The notes beneath the pieces were generated by a model that saw only the letters and a list, made by a program, of their open reading frames with translations, searched no databases and was not told where the DNA came from. From Ignelater luminosus (Eukaryota > Arthropoda > Insecta > Coleoptera > Elateridae), in contig VTPC01000401.1 in assembly GCA_011009095.1 (NCBI GenBank), positions 117,325 to 181,324 on the forward strand: a stretch of DNA of 64,000 nt, written 5' to 3'. Below are positions 47,211 through 59,260 of the stretch, in pieces. The position numbers and the translations under genes were made by a program. Each line of letters begins with the position of its first letter. Position 1 is the first letter of the stretch.

Positions 47211-50200
47211 GAAGATACTACATCAATATACGAAGCAACGAGATATTATTACATGTTATGGATTGTTTTTCAATATTTAATAATAAACTTCAAATTCAAA
47301 CAGTAGGTTCATAGATTATCCTACAATGATGAAAGTTCTACTTTTGAACAGGTCAAAGGAATCCCATTGGTATTTAATACAAACAAATCTTTACTATTAA
47401 GAACATTAATTTTCCAATTGCTATAAATTGGAAAACGAAATACTCCGTTCAATTATGCCACAAGGCATTAAAAGTATCTCAAAAGTACAGAATATGAGTT
47501 AACCTACAATCTTGGATCTTCGAAACGAATGAGACTATTACAAGGAAAAAAACAGGAAGCAGATACTTAGCGATACGATTTAGAACAGTTGTGTCGAAAG
47601 AGCATTTGCAGCCACATTTGGGAAAAAGCGTAAGTATGTGATAATAGAATAGAAAAACTAATCGCTTCCTTTTGGTGATCCACGGAAAAAATCAATAAAT
47701 GGTTATTATAACCAATATGTGTTTAATTTAGTTTCAATCTTTTTTCAACTTTGTCCAAAACTATACATGGTTGACTAGCTGGTAACGCCTTTGTTTTTAA
47801 AAACTCCATATCTGTAGATCTATATCGTCTTGCATTTTAAGAGTTCTATTCTTATTTTGTCATATTTTAATGCAAGAAATCACTTTATAAACACTTTAAT
47901 CTCGCAGGTAAGTACTTCAATTTTGTTTTTGGTTTCCATAGATTAGAAATCACTCTATATAACGTAATTACTACTTACTATTCATTGCTAATGTTGATAT
48001 CTTTTTGATATAAGTAAATAACTCAGTATTACTACATTATAAACATTAATTAAATTTACGAAATTAATAAATTTTCGTTTTCAGTAATGAATCGTAATTT
48101 ATCCATATCGACGTAGTATTAAAAACTCTTTTAACGTATTTCAAAATGAAACACGCGTAATAAATTACTACGTATATACAAAATTTTAGCACGTATAGTG
48201 TATCAGATTAGAACTAGGTTGAATTCATTAATTTCGTTAAAAATGTGATTAGTCTTGACAGATAAAATCCAGTAAAATGTAAACTTAATCAATAATCTTT
48301 GATTCGATATTATGTTATTTTGGTATTTAATCTTTTTTAATCATATTCTTTGTTTAGTTCATGATAATTGATACGTGAGAATCACGTTGATAAATTTTTT
48401 AGTATGCAATGCACCACTTTTTGTGAAAAAAGTTCTTTTCTTTAAGAAATCAATACTCTGTTATAGTTTCACCCCTTCAAAGATAAAGATCAGAGACGAC
48501 TATTTTCCAAGTTTCAATTTTTACTTTATGTTTCTTTTTAGTTCTTTAGTAAAATTAGGAAATTATTAGTAATTAAAGTCTAAAAGAAAATTAATTTCTT
48601 CTATAAAAAGACTTTCATGGTTTCGTTCTTGAAGAAAATATTTTGATATGCAAGAATCAGTTTAATTAACTTTTATTTTTTTTACACATCAACCGTTATA
48701 AATAAATAATAATCATTTTCATATAAAAAGTGGTTAGATTCGGCCTTCTGCTTCTGACAAGGTTAAATTACTGTGAATTATCACAAAAAACTTTGCCGAG
48801 ACGAGTAGGGCTATTGTTTATGCAACTATTGCCAAAATAATAATCCATTTATTTATTCCCTTGAAAATAATCATGGAAACAAGAAAAAAATAATCATTTT
48901 GTTCTTATTTTGTTTTAGAATATGGTCTTAACAAACTATTGAATGTAATCGTATTGTTAAATAGCAAGTGTAGTGGTAAATATTTGATGTATGAGTATTA
49001 GTACTGTTAGTGGTCAGCTGACTAATATTGATTTTGTTAAAAAAGGAAATGTAGAAAAACAGCCTTTTTTTAATTTTAACTACGCAATATGGATTTTATT
49101 AATAAAACATGATTCTAAGAATTTTGACATATAAAGATTAATATACTAGAAATAACTAACAAGGTGCATATTTGAACTTTTAACAACAGTTTTCTGTAAT
49201 TAACATATTATATTGCAACCAACAGTTTATCAACTGCTTCTAATACATTGGAATCAGCGAAATTAGATAAAATGATTATTATTACCAATTGATAACAGCC
49301 ACCTACCTTTTCTGTTTGCTAGATGTCTCAAAATTACACTTAATTTAAAAACTAACTCTTAGTAGACAATACTAATATTACGTAGTGCACTATTGCTATC
49401 CAAAAGATATTTGTTTAATTATTCGTTTTATTTAACAAACAAAAAGAAAGTGAAGCAAATCGTCAGGAACGGTCAAAAAGTTGTAAAATCATCTGGAGAT
49501 ATATCTTCCAGTTCTGGCAAAGCTGATGTTCAACTTTTTCTTCAGATTTGCAAGATCTAACCATATGATAGCTGATTTTTGCTGATACAGGATTATTTAC
49601 CTTCTAGGTTCACCATTAGCATTATAAGCGCAGGATGCCCAGCATTATCAAGAAATTAAAATAAATAGCAAATAGTATTGAATGGCTGAAGTAGTTGCGG
49701 CGGATTCGACTGCTTTGATATTGTTTTTGATATTTCAATGAGTAGAATGTGGACACATTTATCAATGGTTCATCAATGTCATTTTCGTAGGATAGTCTAT
49801 GCTTGTCAAACTAATCGTAATTTTTTTTACCCTTTACAGTCGCGGTGCGAGTAAAGAATTAACGTACAGCTTTTGGCAGATTAAATGAGAATCTGAAGGA
49901 TCTAAATCGCTTAATAATTGTTGCGCGTTGTATGTTTCAATTACAATAAATAAAAAGGTCAATTGTTTCGATGTATGCATTCTTAAATTTACAATACATA
50001 ATTATAATAAAAAAACTTGCAAAGTACAGTAATTATTAAACAATTTAAATCCAGATTCTCATTTAACATGATAAAGACTGTACATTTTTGTCTTATCTCC
50101 ACGTTGCAATCCAATGACAAACAATTATCAAATTGATATCACGGCACTCTACGGCAGATGAGGATGAGAGTAACGATGAAACAGAAAACGTTAACATGTT

Positions 50201-50409
50201 TCAATTTGCGTCTACCATCTGAAACCTTTAATTGGTGTATCAAAGATGATAGCTACATAAAATTAGATAGTATACCATTTAGACAAAATCAGTTTTAAAT
50301 GTCATTATTCAGTCCATTTTGCAACAATTCACTCATTACAACTACTGAATATTCTAAGAAAGCAAATCGCAAATATTATTTTCATTGGCATTATCTCCGT
50401 TTAATAGTC
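47211..50409. other. AT-rich non-coding DNA
   Basis: About 3.2 kb with no recognised feature. Confidence 0.4.
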
Positions 50410-51005
50410 CAGTCAATGAATACCTAAAAGGGGCTTGTAGAGGACATGGAAGGGGGGAGAATTTTTCTCTTGAGGAATGTGTTGGGAGTAGTTAGGAGGC
50501 CCCATTCTTCAAGAATGCCTTTCGGGCATTCATTGACTTTTCTTGAGAAATCACGAAATTTATCCGAAAACTTCAAATTGCTGTAACTTCTGACCTGTCG
50601 AAGATAAATTAGTAAACGTTACATATTCTTGAAGAAAATTCGATGCTCTACAACTTCCTGTCTGACGACGTTTCTGTAAAACATAAGGCTGAGGAGTTAG
50701 AAGGACAAGTTTGACAAAGAATATCTCGGAAACTATAACACATAGAAAGAAAATGAATATAAACATTCTTGTAGTAAATTTGATTATCTTTTATCTTGTA
50801 AGGAGGACGTTTTACCGTAGGATGCACCGTTTCCGAGTTATAAGCAAAATACCGACAAAGGGGATTTTCCCACCCCCCCCACCTGAAGCAACAGGGCTAG
50901 GGGCGGGACTTTTAGTATGTTTGCCTCCTAACTACCCTCAACACATTCCTCAAGAGAAAAACTCTCCCCCCCTTCCATGTCCTCTACAACCCTTTCGTTG
51001 ACTGA
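50410..51005. mobile_element. Foldback element with arms of about 85-90 bp
   Basis: The left arm (50410-50500) contains AGAGGACATGGAAGGGGGGA and TTGAGGAATGTGTTG. The right arm (50922-51005) is its reverse complement with few mismatches and ends CGTTGACTG against the left CAGTCAATG. The left arm carries a short insertion of about 9 bp. The core has an ATAAC/CTCGGAAAC motif and a C-run (50870-50883). There is no coding potential and no convincing duplication at the ends. The superfamily is not determined. Confidence 0.8.
50513..50531. repeat. Short perfect hairpin inside the foldback element
   Basis: GAATGCC, loop TTTCG, GGCATTC. It lies just inside the left arm and has no counterpart at the right arm. 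Confidence 0.85.
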
Positions 51006-51235
51006 AGTATAAGTAGAATTTTGAAACTGCGAATTCCATATATTGAATTCGGGTATTGATATAAAAATGTTTTTGGAAATTGACGGAGATTTTTAAAATA
51101 GAGCCAGAACAAACACGGGAAAATACCGATATACTTAGGTAAGAGTCAAGAAACACAAACAAAGAATCGACAGATGCATCAAGAAAATATTGGGTTTAAA
51201 TTGAGTGTGCAGAAAGCAATAATAACGCATAAGAA

Positions 51236-51660
51236 GAAAAAAAAGGGAGAAATAATAGACTTTAGATCAATTGAAGTAAAAAAGAAGAAGAAAGTGGTAC
51301 GAGAATACAGATGATGAGATGTACATTGGGAGCAAGAAAGTAGAGAAAACTAAAAAAAAAAAAAAATATAAAATGATATAATCGAGCTTAGAACCGAGCC
51401 AAAAGAAGGGCAAAGCAGTTGCTAAAAAGACAACAAGAAAAGAGTAAAGGCCATGCAAAAAAGAAAAATGAAGAGAAAATAAAAAGAGAGAGAAAAGCTT
51501 TCACCAAAAAGAAGAACGAAGAGAATAACAAAGTGATACAGACAATGGGAAAAAAGGAAAGTGGCGAGAACGAAAAGAATGAGGGGGGTAAGAAAAAGAA
51601 AGAAGGTAATTACCCAAATAGCATCGTAGCAAAACAAAGATGATATGTGAGATACGTAAA
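51236..51660 (+). repeat. Purine-rich low-complexity tract
   Basis: The plus strand is almost entirely A and G for about 400 bp and includes a poly-A run at 51352-51365. The 74-codon frame across it is Lys/Glu-rich low-complexity peptide caused by the composition and is not taken as a gene. Confidence 0.75.
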
Positions 51661-53854
51661 GAAGATTAATAGTAGAAAGGAACCATGAGTGATTAAAATG
51701 CAGGCAATAAGAGAAAGACTTGAAACAGAAAAGGATAAACTTTTAAAATGATGGTATAGTACTGACTATTACATTGCAATTCATATGTCATTATCGAGCT
51801 TTTCATTTAGAACTTTTCAATTTCATTGTTAGTATACATGGGAAATAGGCGATTTATTATATCTCTGAAACATTTTTCGTCTATTTCATTCTTGGGCAAA
51901 TTCCCCGAATTTTCATTACTTTTTCATCGCATAAATAAATAAATAAATCCAAAAAGGGATTCTATTTATCTTTGTTTTCTAAATAACCCTAAATCATGGA
52001 AATTTCCTATTTACTTTTTTCAGTCATAACTTCTTTATTTTACTAGTTACTTTTTGTCCTGAAGTATCTAACCTATTTAGATTTTCATACAATGCCTTAC
52101 AAAGCCATCATCAGTTCATTTTCTCTTCTAGATGCTAAATGGCATTTTGCCATGATTCGATTGAGAATCTTATGTATATTTCACTAATATACTATATCAT
52201 CTGCTGATCAGATACTAAAAAACAAATTTTTGAACAGCCTTGAAGGTAGTAGTGCCTCATTGCTTGGTTGATAGATTTATGGATTCACTACCACTCTCTT
52301 CGCCGTTGAGATAGTCTACCTGTATTGAAGCTCTACTGCACCATAAAAAGCAAAATAGCAAAACTCATTGTTGACATGTATGTAAATATCATACTGTGAC
52401 AAGTACAAACGTGCGCATTGCTTTGGGAAACTTTTTACGCCCATCGTACTTCAGAAGTTCTTATTTCAACGAACACTTAAACGCGGTTCGGAAACTGTGT
52501 AATTTTGGGAAAATTAAAATTCAAATATGTAAGATGACGTAAATCACTAGTTACTCTAGACGTGAAAATTTCATCAATACATGGTACCAGGGCTGGTTCC
52601 GCAAACACCATCGCAGGCAATATCTCGCGAATTCGTATAGATTCATAATATGATTATTTTTTGCTTTAGATTATGATTCCATTCTTCAGATTTATTGGCT
52701 AATTAACAACCAAGTAATAAAACATCTTCACATTTATGGCGCACTATTCGAAACTTTGTTTTTAAATATTTTTCCTAGAAGATTCATTTTTTATGATCTA
52801 CAAAAAAAAACTCTATCGAACCATTGTACAATCCTATTTAACGCCCATTAGAAAAAATTAGCCCGATGATGGTTTTGGAGAACTAAAATGGAAATTTGGA
52901 TAGGTCAAAGATATTAAGTACGAAAACGTGCCCCATAGAAATTTTTACTGATTTTAAAGAAATCCCTAATATAATAAGTCTCCGGTTTTTTAGGGCTTCT
53001 GAAACAAATTAATAAAGATCGGTCGAATTTCTTATTAGATGAACATTTAAAAAATGCAACTTTGCCCCAAATCTGATCAATCTTATATAACCCTGTATAA
53101 TATTTAGAAGGTCATTTTGGTATAAGTAAAAAAATATTTTTATTGTTACAAACATTACTAAAATTAATGGTAATAGATGATGGAGTAAAACATAGTGAAT
53201 CATTTTATTCTTTCAGCTCATTTTTATAATTTATGTACTTATGTTATTTAATAAGTGTATATCTCTTTGTAAAGTTAAATTAGATGGCATTTTGGACCGT
53301 CTTTACATCTGAAAATATGTGGGAGCTACGACACCTTTGACATTCTTTTATATATGTACAGAATTACAAAGATCGTTTCCCTTCACATTTTAACATTAAG
53401 TTATTGTAAAATTTATATTTTTTAAATACTAGATCGATTTTTTTCTGCCTACACTTAACAAAATACTGACCTGTCTATCCATGCTACCCACTAATCAACA
53501 TAAAAGAATTTATAATACATATACTATATAAAATTTGCTACTTTCTCTGGCGTTCAATAAATCAATACATATTATTGAAAATGACATTGGAAAAATGTAA
53601 ACAATATTTATGTAGAAAAACGTATAATAGAAAACACAAACATGACACTGCATTAAAAATTTATTTCCATCCTGTCGACAAAAATGTTACAGAATATCAG
53701 TCAATGACACTAATTATTATTATAATAGGGGCAAATTTAATCTTGTTTAAATCGACAGCTACGTTCGTTTTCAGTATAATACAATTCGTCGGTCCTTCAC
53801 TTCATTTATCGAAATAATCCAATGGAAACCGAATTTACATATTCACTCTGCCAG
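51661..53854. other. AT-rich DNA
   Basis: An (AAAT)n run lies at 51931-51948. No other feature was recognised. Confidence 0.4.
51931..51948. repeat. (AAAT)n microsatellite
   Basis: Four and a half AAAT units. Confidence 0.85.
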
Positions 53855-53893
53855 GTCTGGACGGTTTCCGGAGCAGCAGAATGTCGTCCAGAC
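53855..53893. repeat. Inverted repeat GTCTGGACG / CGTCCAGAC
   Basis: Nine-bp perfect arms around a 21-bp spacer, GC-rich in an AT-rich setting. It could form a hairpin or be a remnant of a short foldback element. Confidence 0.75.
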
Positions 53894-53988
53894 TTTGAAA
53901 TAAGCACTCTCATAACATAATCCCTTCTGACTAGGAGGGTTGTGCATACAGATGCCTATATTTTATTTTGTGCCGAATTTATCCCAAT

Positions 53989-54011
53989 CTACAAAATTGT
54001 GAATTTTGTAG
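53989..54011. repeat. Perfect 10-bp hairpin CTACAAAATT-GTG-AATTTTGTAG
   Basis: The arms pair exactly around a 3-nt loop, about 100 bp downstream of another inverted repeat. Confidence 0.85.
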
Positions 54012-54713
54012 AGCAAAAATAGGATTTTTCTTCTTTTTTACATTTTAAAAAGCAAGAAGTAAATAATGCATTACTATTTCTTTCAACTTACAAAGAGGCG
54101 AGTTCGAATTAAAATATACAAAACTAAAAAGGAACATTTCGTTTAAAAAAATTCTTAAATTTTACAGAATTTAAATAAATACAAACATCAAATATTCCGG
54201 AGTTTAATTTTCTTCGCGAAAACATAAATTAACATTTTTATCAATGGCCTGTTATAATGTATTTATTTATACAATAATTCTTGGAGATTACGGGTTTTTT
54301 CCGGAATACTTTGAATGATTACATTGTATTAAAGACTTCCAGCTCGGCAATGTTTTACACGTGTCTTTTAACTCATGAAAAATTAATGTGTTGCAGATGA
54401 TAGATGGACGGAACTGTCAATTAGAAGATTTGATAGATTCACGGAGTGATCAACAAATTGCTTTTATCGAATAAAAGAGGAATATCTGGACTTTGGCATC
54501 AGATTTGTTATTATTCTCATTGTAGCAAGTTTTACCTTAAAGCCAACTCATATTGTGCCATTTGCTAAATGGTAAAATGTACTCAGATGGTTCGTCTTCG
54601 AAAATCGAGTTCTCAATATGCTGCACAGGACACCGATAATTGTAGTGAATTAAAACAAATCAGAAGGGCGTAACTGTGGAATTGTACATTGCGTTTTGCG
54701 ACAATTGAACATG
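54012..54713. other. AT-rich non-coding DNA
   Basis: Nothing recognised. Confidence 0.4.
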
Positions 54714-54931
54714 TAGCTCAGTAGAAGAGCAATTATCAGATCTCGTAAAAAATTACTTAAGCAATTTCATTAACATTTGTGTAAATCAATTGCCTCATCG
54801 TGAATATTAATTAGCCTGGGTGGTAGAGCAACAGTTAAAACATTTCTTCATTCCCTGAACCTCGCCCAATATATTGTATGTTTACAGTAGCAAATGTTTT
54901 TTCTGTGAATAAAGGCAATAATAATAATAAT
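54714..54931 (+). mobile_element. Possible tRNA-derived SINE with AAT tail
   Basis: TAGCTCAGTAGAAGAGC (54714-54730) and TAGCCTGGGTGGTAGAGC (54812-54829) both resemble the tRNA D-arm/box A of RNA polymerase III promoters. The segment ends in AATAAAGGCAATAATAATAATAAT, the type of simple-repeat tail that SINEs carry. A box B (GGTTCGANNCC) was not found after either box A, and target-site duplications were not identified, so the call is tentative. It could instead be two tRNA-like fragments by chance. Confidence 0.35.
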
Positions 54932-57900
54932 CTGTGAACCAATAATATCATTCATTACATTTGCAAAAACCAACTGGTTTTCTTTTGAACTCTACCTACA
55001 TTTATTTCCACACAATCACAATCACATACTCATTCTGTCATCTCCAATGAGCAAAACCTTCAATCATATTTTTTACATTTTTTGAAAGGATTCTAGGACT
55101 TATATAAAGAATACAGAATGAATATGGGCAAGTATATGCGCGCCTAACCCAGATTTGAAATTTGAAAAGCCTAGAGCTGGAAATTGCTAAAAAAGCTAAA
55201 AAGATAAATCATAATGCATAATTATATGGCTCCCTCCATATCAACATTTGGTGATGTCGTTAATCGTCCAGCTTTTGGAGAATGTCAGACTTGTAACTTT
55301 CTGACAACAGAAATGTTACGCCTATAGTACAATTCTGGAAGTGTCAAACCTAGAATTTAAAAGATTTTGAAAGTTCAAAGTAAGAACAAAACGAACAAAT
55401 CTTGGAAACCAACACAACGTTGACTTTATCAGTTGGCAACGTTTTGGCCCCTGGCAAAGCATAATCTCTATTCTCTGAGTAGTACAGATTCCTCCATAAC
55501 GTTAGGTACGCAATTTTTGTTCTGATGGAAATCTATTTCATAACCAATATTAACTTTTAAGACCATATGTATTAAGATTTTTCTTTTGAATTGACCAAAT
55601 AATAACTAAATTAATCAATTGAAAATATCTAGATTGTACTAAAAATCAAATAAAAATTCAATTTCAGTATACTGTCTAATTGTTGGAAACTGCCAGTAGG
55701 GCTGCTGAATTTTATTGATAGTAAAAGTAGTAAATATCAACAGTACTTGAATAGAATAGTTCAATTGTAAAACCATTGTAACTTCATTTGTCCATATAGT
55801 ACGACATAAACATATACTATATGAATCAAAATCAGTAATTAACTAAAATGGTTAACTATAGATCAGTTTAATGGTTAGTACATATTTACTATGTGTACTT
55901 AGTTCATTTACAATAGATTGCAATGAAAATTTATGAACGACCACCCAAAGAGAAGACTAATATTAGATGCCTAAAATGGAAGAAGTTACAAAACCTAAAA
56001 ATGGAAAGAAAGACGCTGTAATCGTCTATTAATTGATTCCACAACAGAACATACAACGCCATTATTTATAATTAACAAATAATACAGCATTTTCTTCCCA
56101 TACAATTCAAAGCATGTCCATTGAAGATGGTTTCATTTAATTCACACGTCTATTAGTAAATAGTAAGTAGCAATTTAAAAAAACGTATTATCTGGATTCT
56201 ATCCAACATGACCGTCTCTGAAAACTATCCTTTAAGTTCAACCACACACGCTACTTCATCTTTTAGCCCCATCATTAGGTTGCATGATTATCGATACATA
56301 TTTAAGGCTCTTACTCTAGAAAAAGAGATTTATGAAATTCTAAGCTTTTAAGAATCTTTCGGGAACACATTGGATTACACATTCTAAAACATACATTGCA
56401 ATACTATTATATCAGATGTTCTCATAATAAATAATGTAAATAAACATGATTTAATCATTATAATACAGATGCATAGAGTCTACAATTTCAATAACATTTC
56501 AGCAAACAGCTTTACTTTTTTTAACCTTCATCTTTTTTAATTTTCATTTGTTTTTTCTATTTGAATTCGTAAACCTTCTGAAGAACAAACATTTCGAGAT
56601 GGCATTGCGAGTAAGTACTTAAAAACCTTTGAATCTTTATATTTTATATTAAATAAACGTTATCTTTCGTTATTGTTATTTATCAGCGTATTAAAATAAA
56701 CAAACAAATAAAATAAAGATATAATATAATCTTGCTTGGCAAAAACCGTTTAGCAATTGGCGGTTAATTCTACTGGCAAGCAAAATTTTCAACCAAAATA
56801 CACGTGCATTTTTATCAAGGATACGAGAAATGCGTCGTATTTATTCTCGTCAAGCTTTTTTAGCGATTAATAATAATTAAGCAAAATAAGAAATTAACCT
56901 AGAACTGTTATGTTTGTTTCGTCTCGTTTATTTCTATATCAATTATTGTAACAAAATTAAAGAATATCAAACGATTTTAAAATCGAAAGGGTAAGGTCAA
57001 TCTATAAGTGGCGGAAGCAATTACAGGATTACTTCAGCTTTAAAACAGTATTTAATCAAGTTCGTAACTCCCTTCACATCATGGCAACATTTTTAAAACG
57101 TTTTCCGTTCAATAGCCAAAATCAACGAATGAAAAATTCGGATTTCTCTCATTCACGCATTTAAAAGCAAACAATTATTTTAGAAACAGATTTCTTTCTA
57201 CTATTATGTAATTTTATATAAAAGTGCTTCATGCTTAGTTTAGAGTTTTATAAGGTAACAACTAGCTGTAACACAACACTAAATAAGTTGGGTTTTTGTT
57301 ATTAAAAACCATAGAAGTAAAGAATGTGATAACTTAAAACAACTTTCATTCCAGAACTTTTTAAATTAAATAACAAGCAAAAAACATAACCTCTGCTGTT
57401 TGTGAACAAACCTACTGAAGTAGAATAGCACCTGTTTGAAAGCGGATATTTGAAAATATAACGGAACTTTTGAACTGTCTGCAAGTTTTACTAACAAAGA
57501 CTGGATAGATATTAGCAAAAACCATTAACGTAACATGTACCTACGTTATAAAAGTAAAGAGATAAAAAAATGTTGAAATGGGCGTAACTCTTAACTCGAT
57601 ACAAAATTTTCTCCGAACTGTAATAAGCTGAACGTCGAAACTTTTTCTTTTAATGTAGTTAGACCATCACTAGATTAATTTGCACAATGATCTGAATTAG
57701 AAAACTACCGATTTATTTGCAAATTCCTAATTAAAAAATGAAAAACACGAATAAATGTCTTTTGTTTTAAATAGTTTTGTTTTTCGTTACTCACCGACAA
57801 ATAACACACAGACATAAAAAATTAACCAAACAAGCTTGAAATTCAGAAAAGTTAAATAAATAAATAAATAAATAAGAAGATTTCGTCATAACTTTCCGGA

Positions 57901-58397
57901 ATCTTTTGATAAATTCCACCGTGGTTAATCAGTGTATCAGAAAGTTTTGCTGGTTGCCATGAAGTGGGCCACGAACTTTTCTATTATTACCCAGTAATTT
58001 TATGATCGGTATGAAAAAAATGAACAGAAATTACAACGCAGTAAATAAATTAAATGTTCGGGAACAGAGTTTATTGGTCGTTATGATGACACACAGCTCT
58101 ACCACTGGTGTTGACCCTACGTAGCACTCGTTCATACACACACGAGCTGATAGTAACGGGAAGGCCAACACGTACACATTAGACTTTTTAATGTATATAA
58201 ATACGAGTTTCACAATAGACAAATTCCGTCCATTATTGACAAGGCTAGAACCAAAATTACGAACACGACAGGGCCGAAGGGCGAGTATTGTACGGTATGC
58301 GAGTGCCACAAGATGTCTCTCAGAAATTCACATTATTCAGGCCTCAAGGCAAATACCACGGAAAACAAGGGATCATCGGCATAAAACAATTGCTCAC
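54932..58397. other. AT-rich DNA, probably intron of the minus-strand gene
   Basis: It lies immediately downstream (minus strand) of the splice donor at 58396-58397, so at least its right part should be intron 1. An (AAAT)n run is at 57853-57875. The segment 58080-58330 is relatively rich in CpG and GC, as expected near a promoter. No second exon was found. Confidence 0.4.
57853..57875. repeat. (AAAT)n microsatellite
   Basis: About six uninterrupted AAAT units. Confidence 0.9.
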
Positions 58398-58598
58398 CTC
58401 TGAAACGCTATCTTCTTCGCTTTCTGAAGTATCGGACATAAATCGTCTGCGTTCTGAATATGTATCTGTTTCCGATTTTGCAGGGCTAGAGTTGGATGAA
58501 TGGGGAGTCGACGACGAGTTCCCTATGTCGTGATGATTAACACTAACTTTTTCTATTTTTGGATTATCTGTCGTAGATCTTTGTGCTACATTCTGCAT
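58398..58598 (-). CDS. First coding exon of a host gene, Ser-rich N-terminus (unrecognised)
   Basis: ATG at 58598 opens 67 codons that end in phase 0 exactly at GAG|GTGAGC, a strong splice donor (GT at 58396-58397). The peptide is Ser/Thr/Asn-rich in its middle (GNSSSTPHSSNSS) and acidic at its end (SDTSESEEDSVSE), like a disordered regulatory N-terminus with potential casein-kinase sites. Read past the donor, the frame gains Cys/Phe/Pro-rich residues of a different character and stops at 58344-58346, as intron would. Upstream lie a GC-rich 5' region with a YY1-like motif and a short uORF. Codon use is not AT-driven. Most likely a nuclear or regulatory protein, but the gene is not recognised. 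Confidence 0.65.
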
Positions 58599-58740
58599 TT
58601 TTGCATTTCATGAAAATAAACGGGGGTATATTTGTTTTTTAAAAAACTTATTAAACTGCACTACACGTAAAAATTACAATACACTCGTTACATTACCGTC
58701 ACCGCCGCCATTTTCAACTATGGCGAACGCAAAAAACCAA
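58599..58740 (-). promoter_or_regulatory. 5' UTR and probable promoter of the minus-strand gene
   Basis: On the minus strand, AAAATGGCGGC (58704-58714) matches the AANATGGCGGC motif bound by YY1/Pho. In housekeeping-type promoters it often sits at or just after the transcription start. Its ATG also opens an 8-codon uORF (58688-58711, MAAVTVM then stop). A second short upstream frame (MKCKNAEC...) overlaps the main start. No TATA box is evident. The main start at 58598 was chosen because it opens the frame that ends in the clean splice donor. Confidence 0.5.
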
Positions 58741-59260
58741 GTTCCGTATAACTGCGCAATGAACTGCTATAGACATCTGTATGTGGTATGTAGAATTTAC
58801 TGCAAAAACGATATCGACAAAATAGAAAACGCCAGATATATTTAGATTATTTTTACTTCTTTTTTTTAGATTTTTGAAATAAAATAAGTAATATTAGTGG
58901 GTAATGTATAATGAAAGTCTTCTTTTTCTTTTTGCTAATAATAACACTGAAGTCTGTAACTAACATTTGGAAATATAAAAGCCTTTTATAGTTTATAAAG
59001 AACGGCTTTTACATTCCAGTGGCGTAACAATAGTTGGCAAGACTTACCTATGGATTACCCATAATTTTAATGAACTGCACATTGCCCAAACATATTGCAA
59101 ACTAATAAATGAATTGTCCCATTCTTTATAATACAAGCAACTTATTCTACGATTTGTTTTTAAAAACAGTTAAGCAGATAAAACTCATAACTTAAAACGA
59201 ACTGCCAGCTAAATGCATCAAATAAACACTATCAATTAGTTCTTCTAACTTTTGGAAAGT
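58741..59260. other. Upstream region of the minus-strand gene
   Basis: AT-rich, with no recognised element. It precedes the promoter on the minus strand. Confidence 0.4.

Noticed and set aside
51419..51643. Lys/Glu-rich 74-codon ORF resembling a charged coiled coil
   Set aside because: Produced by the purine-rich tract; no stop codons arise easily in such composition, so openness is not evidence.
58031..58309. 92-codon minus-strand ORF downstream of the first exon
   Set aside because: It lies in the presumed first intron near the promoter, where GC content is higher; no splice acceptor places it in frame with the exon.
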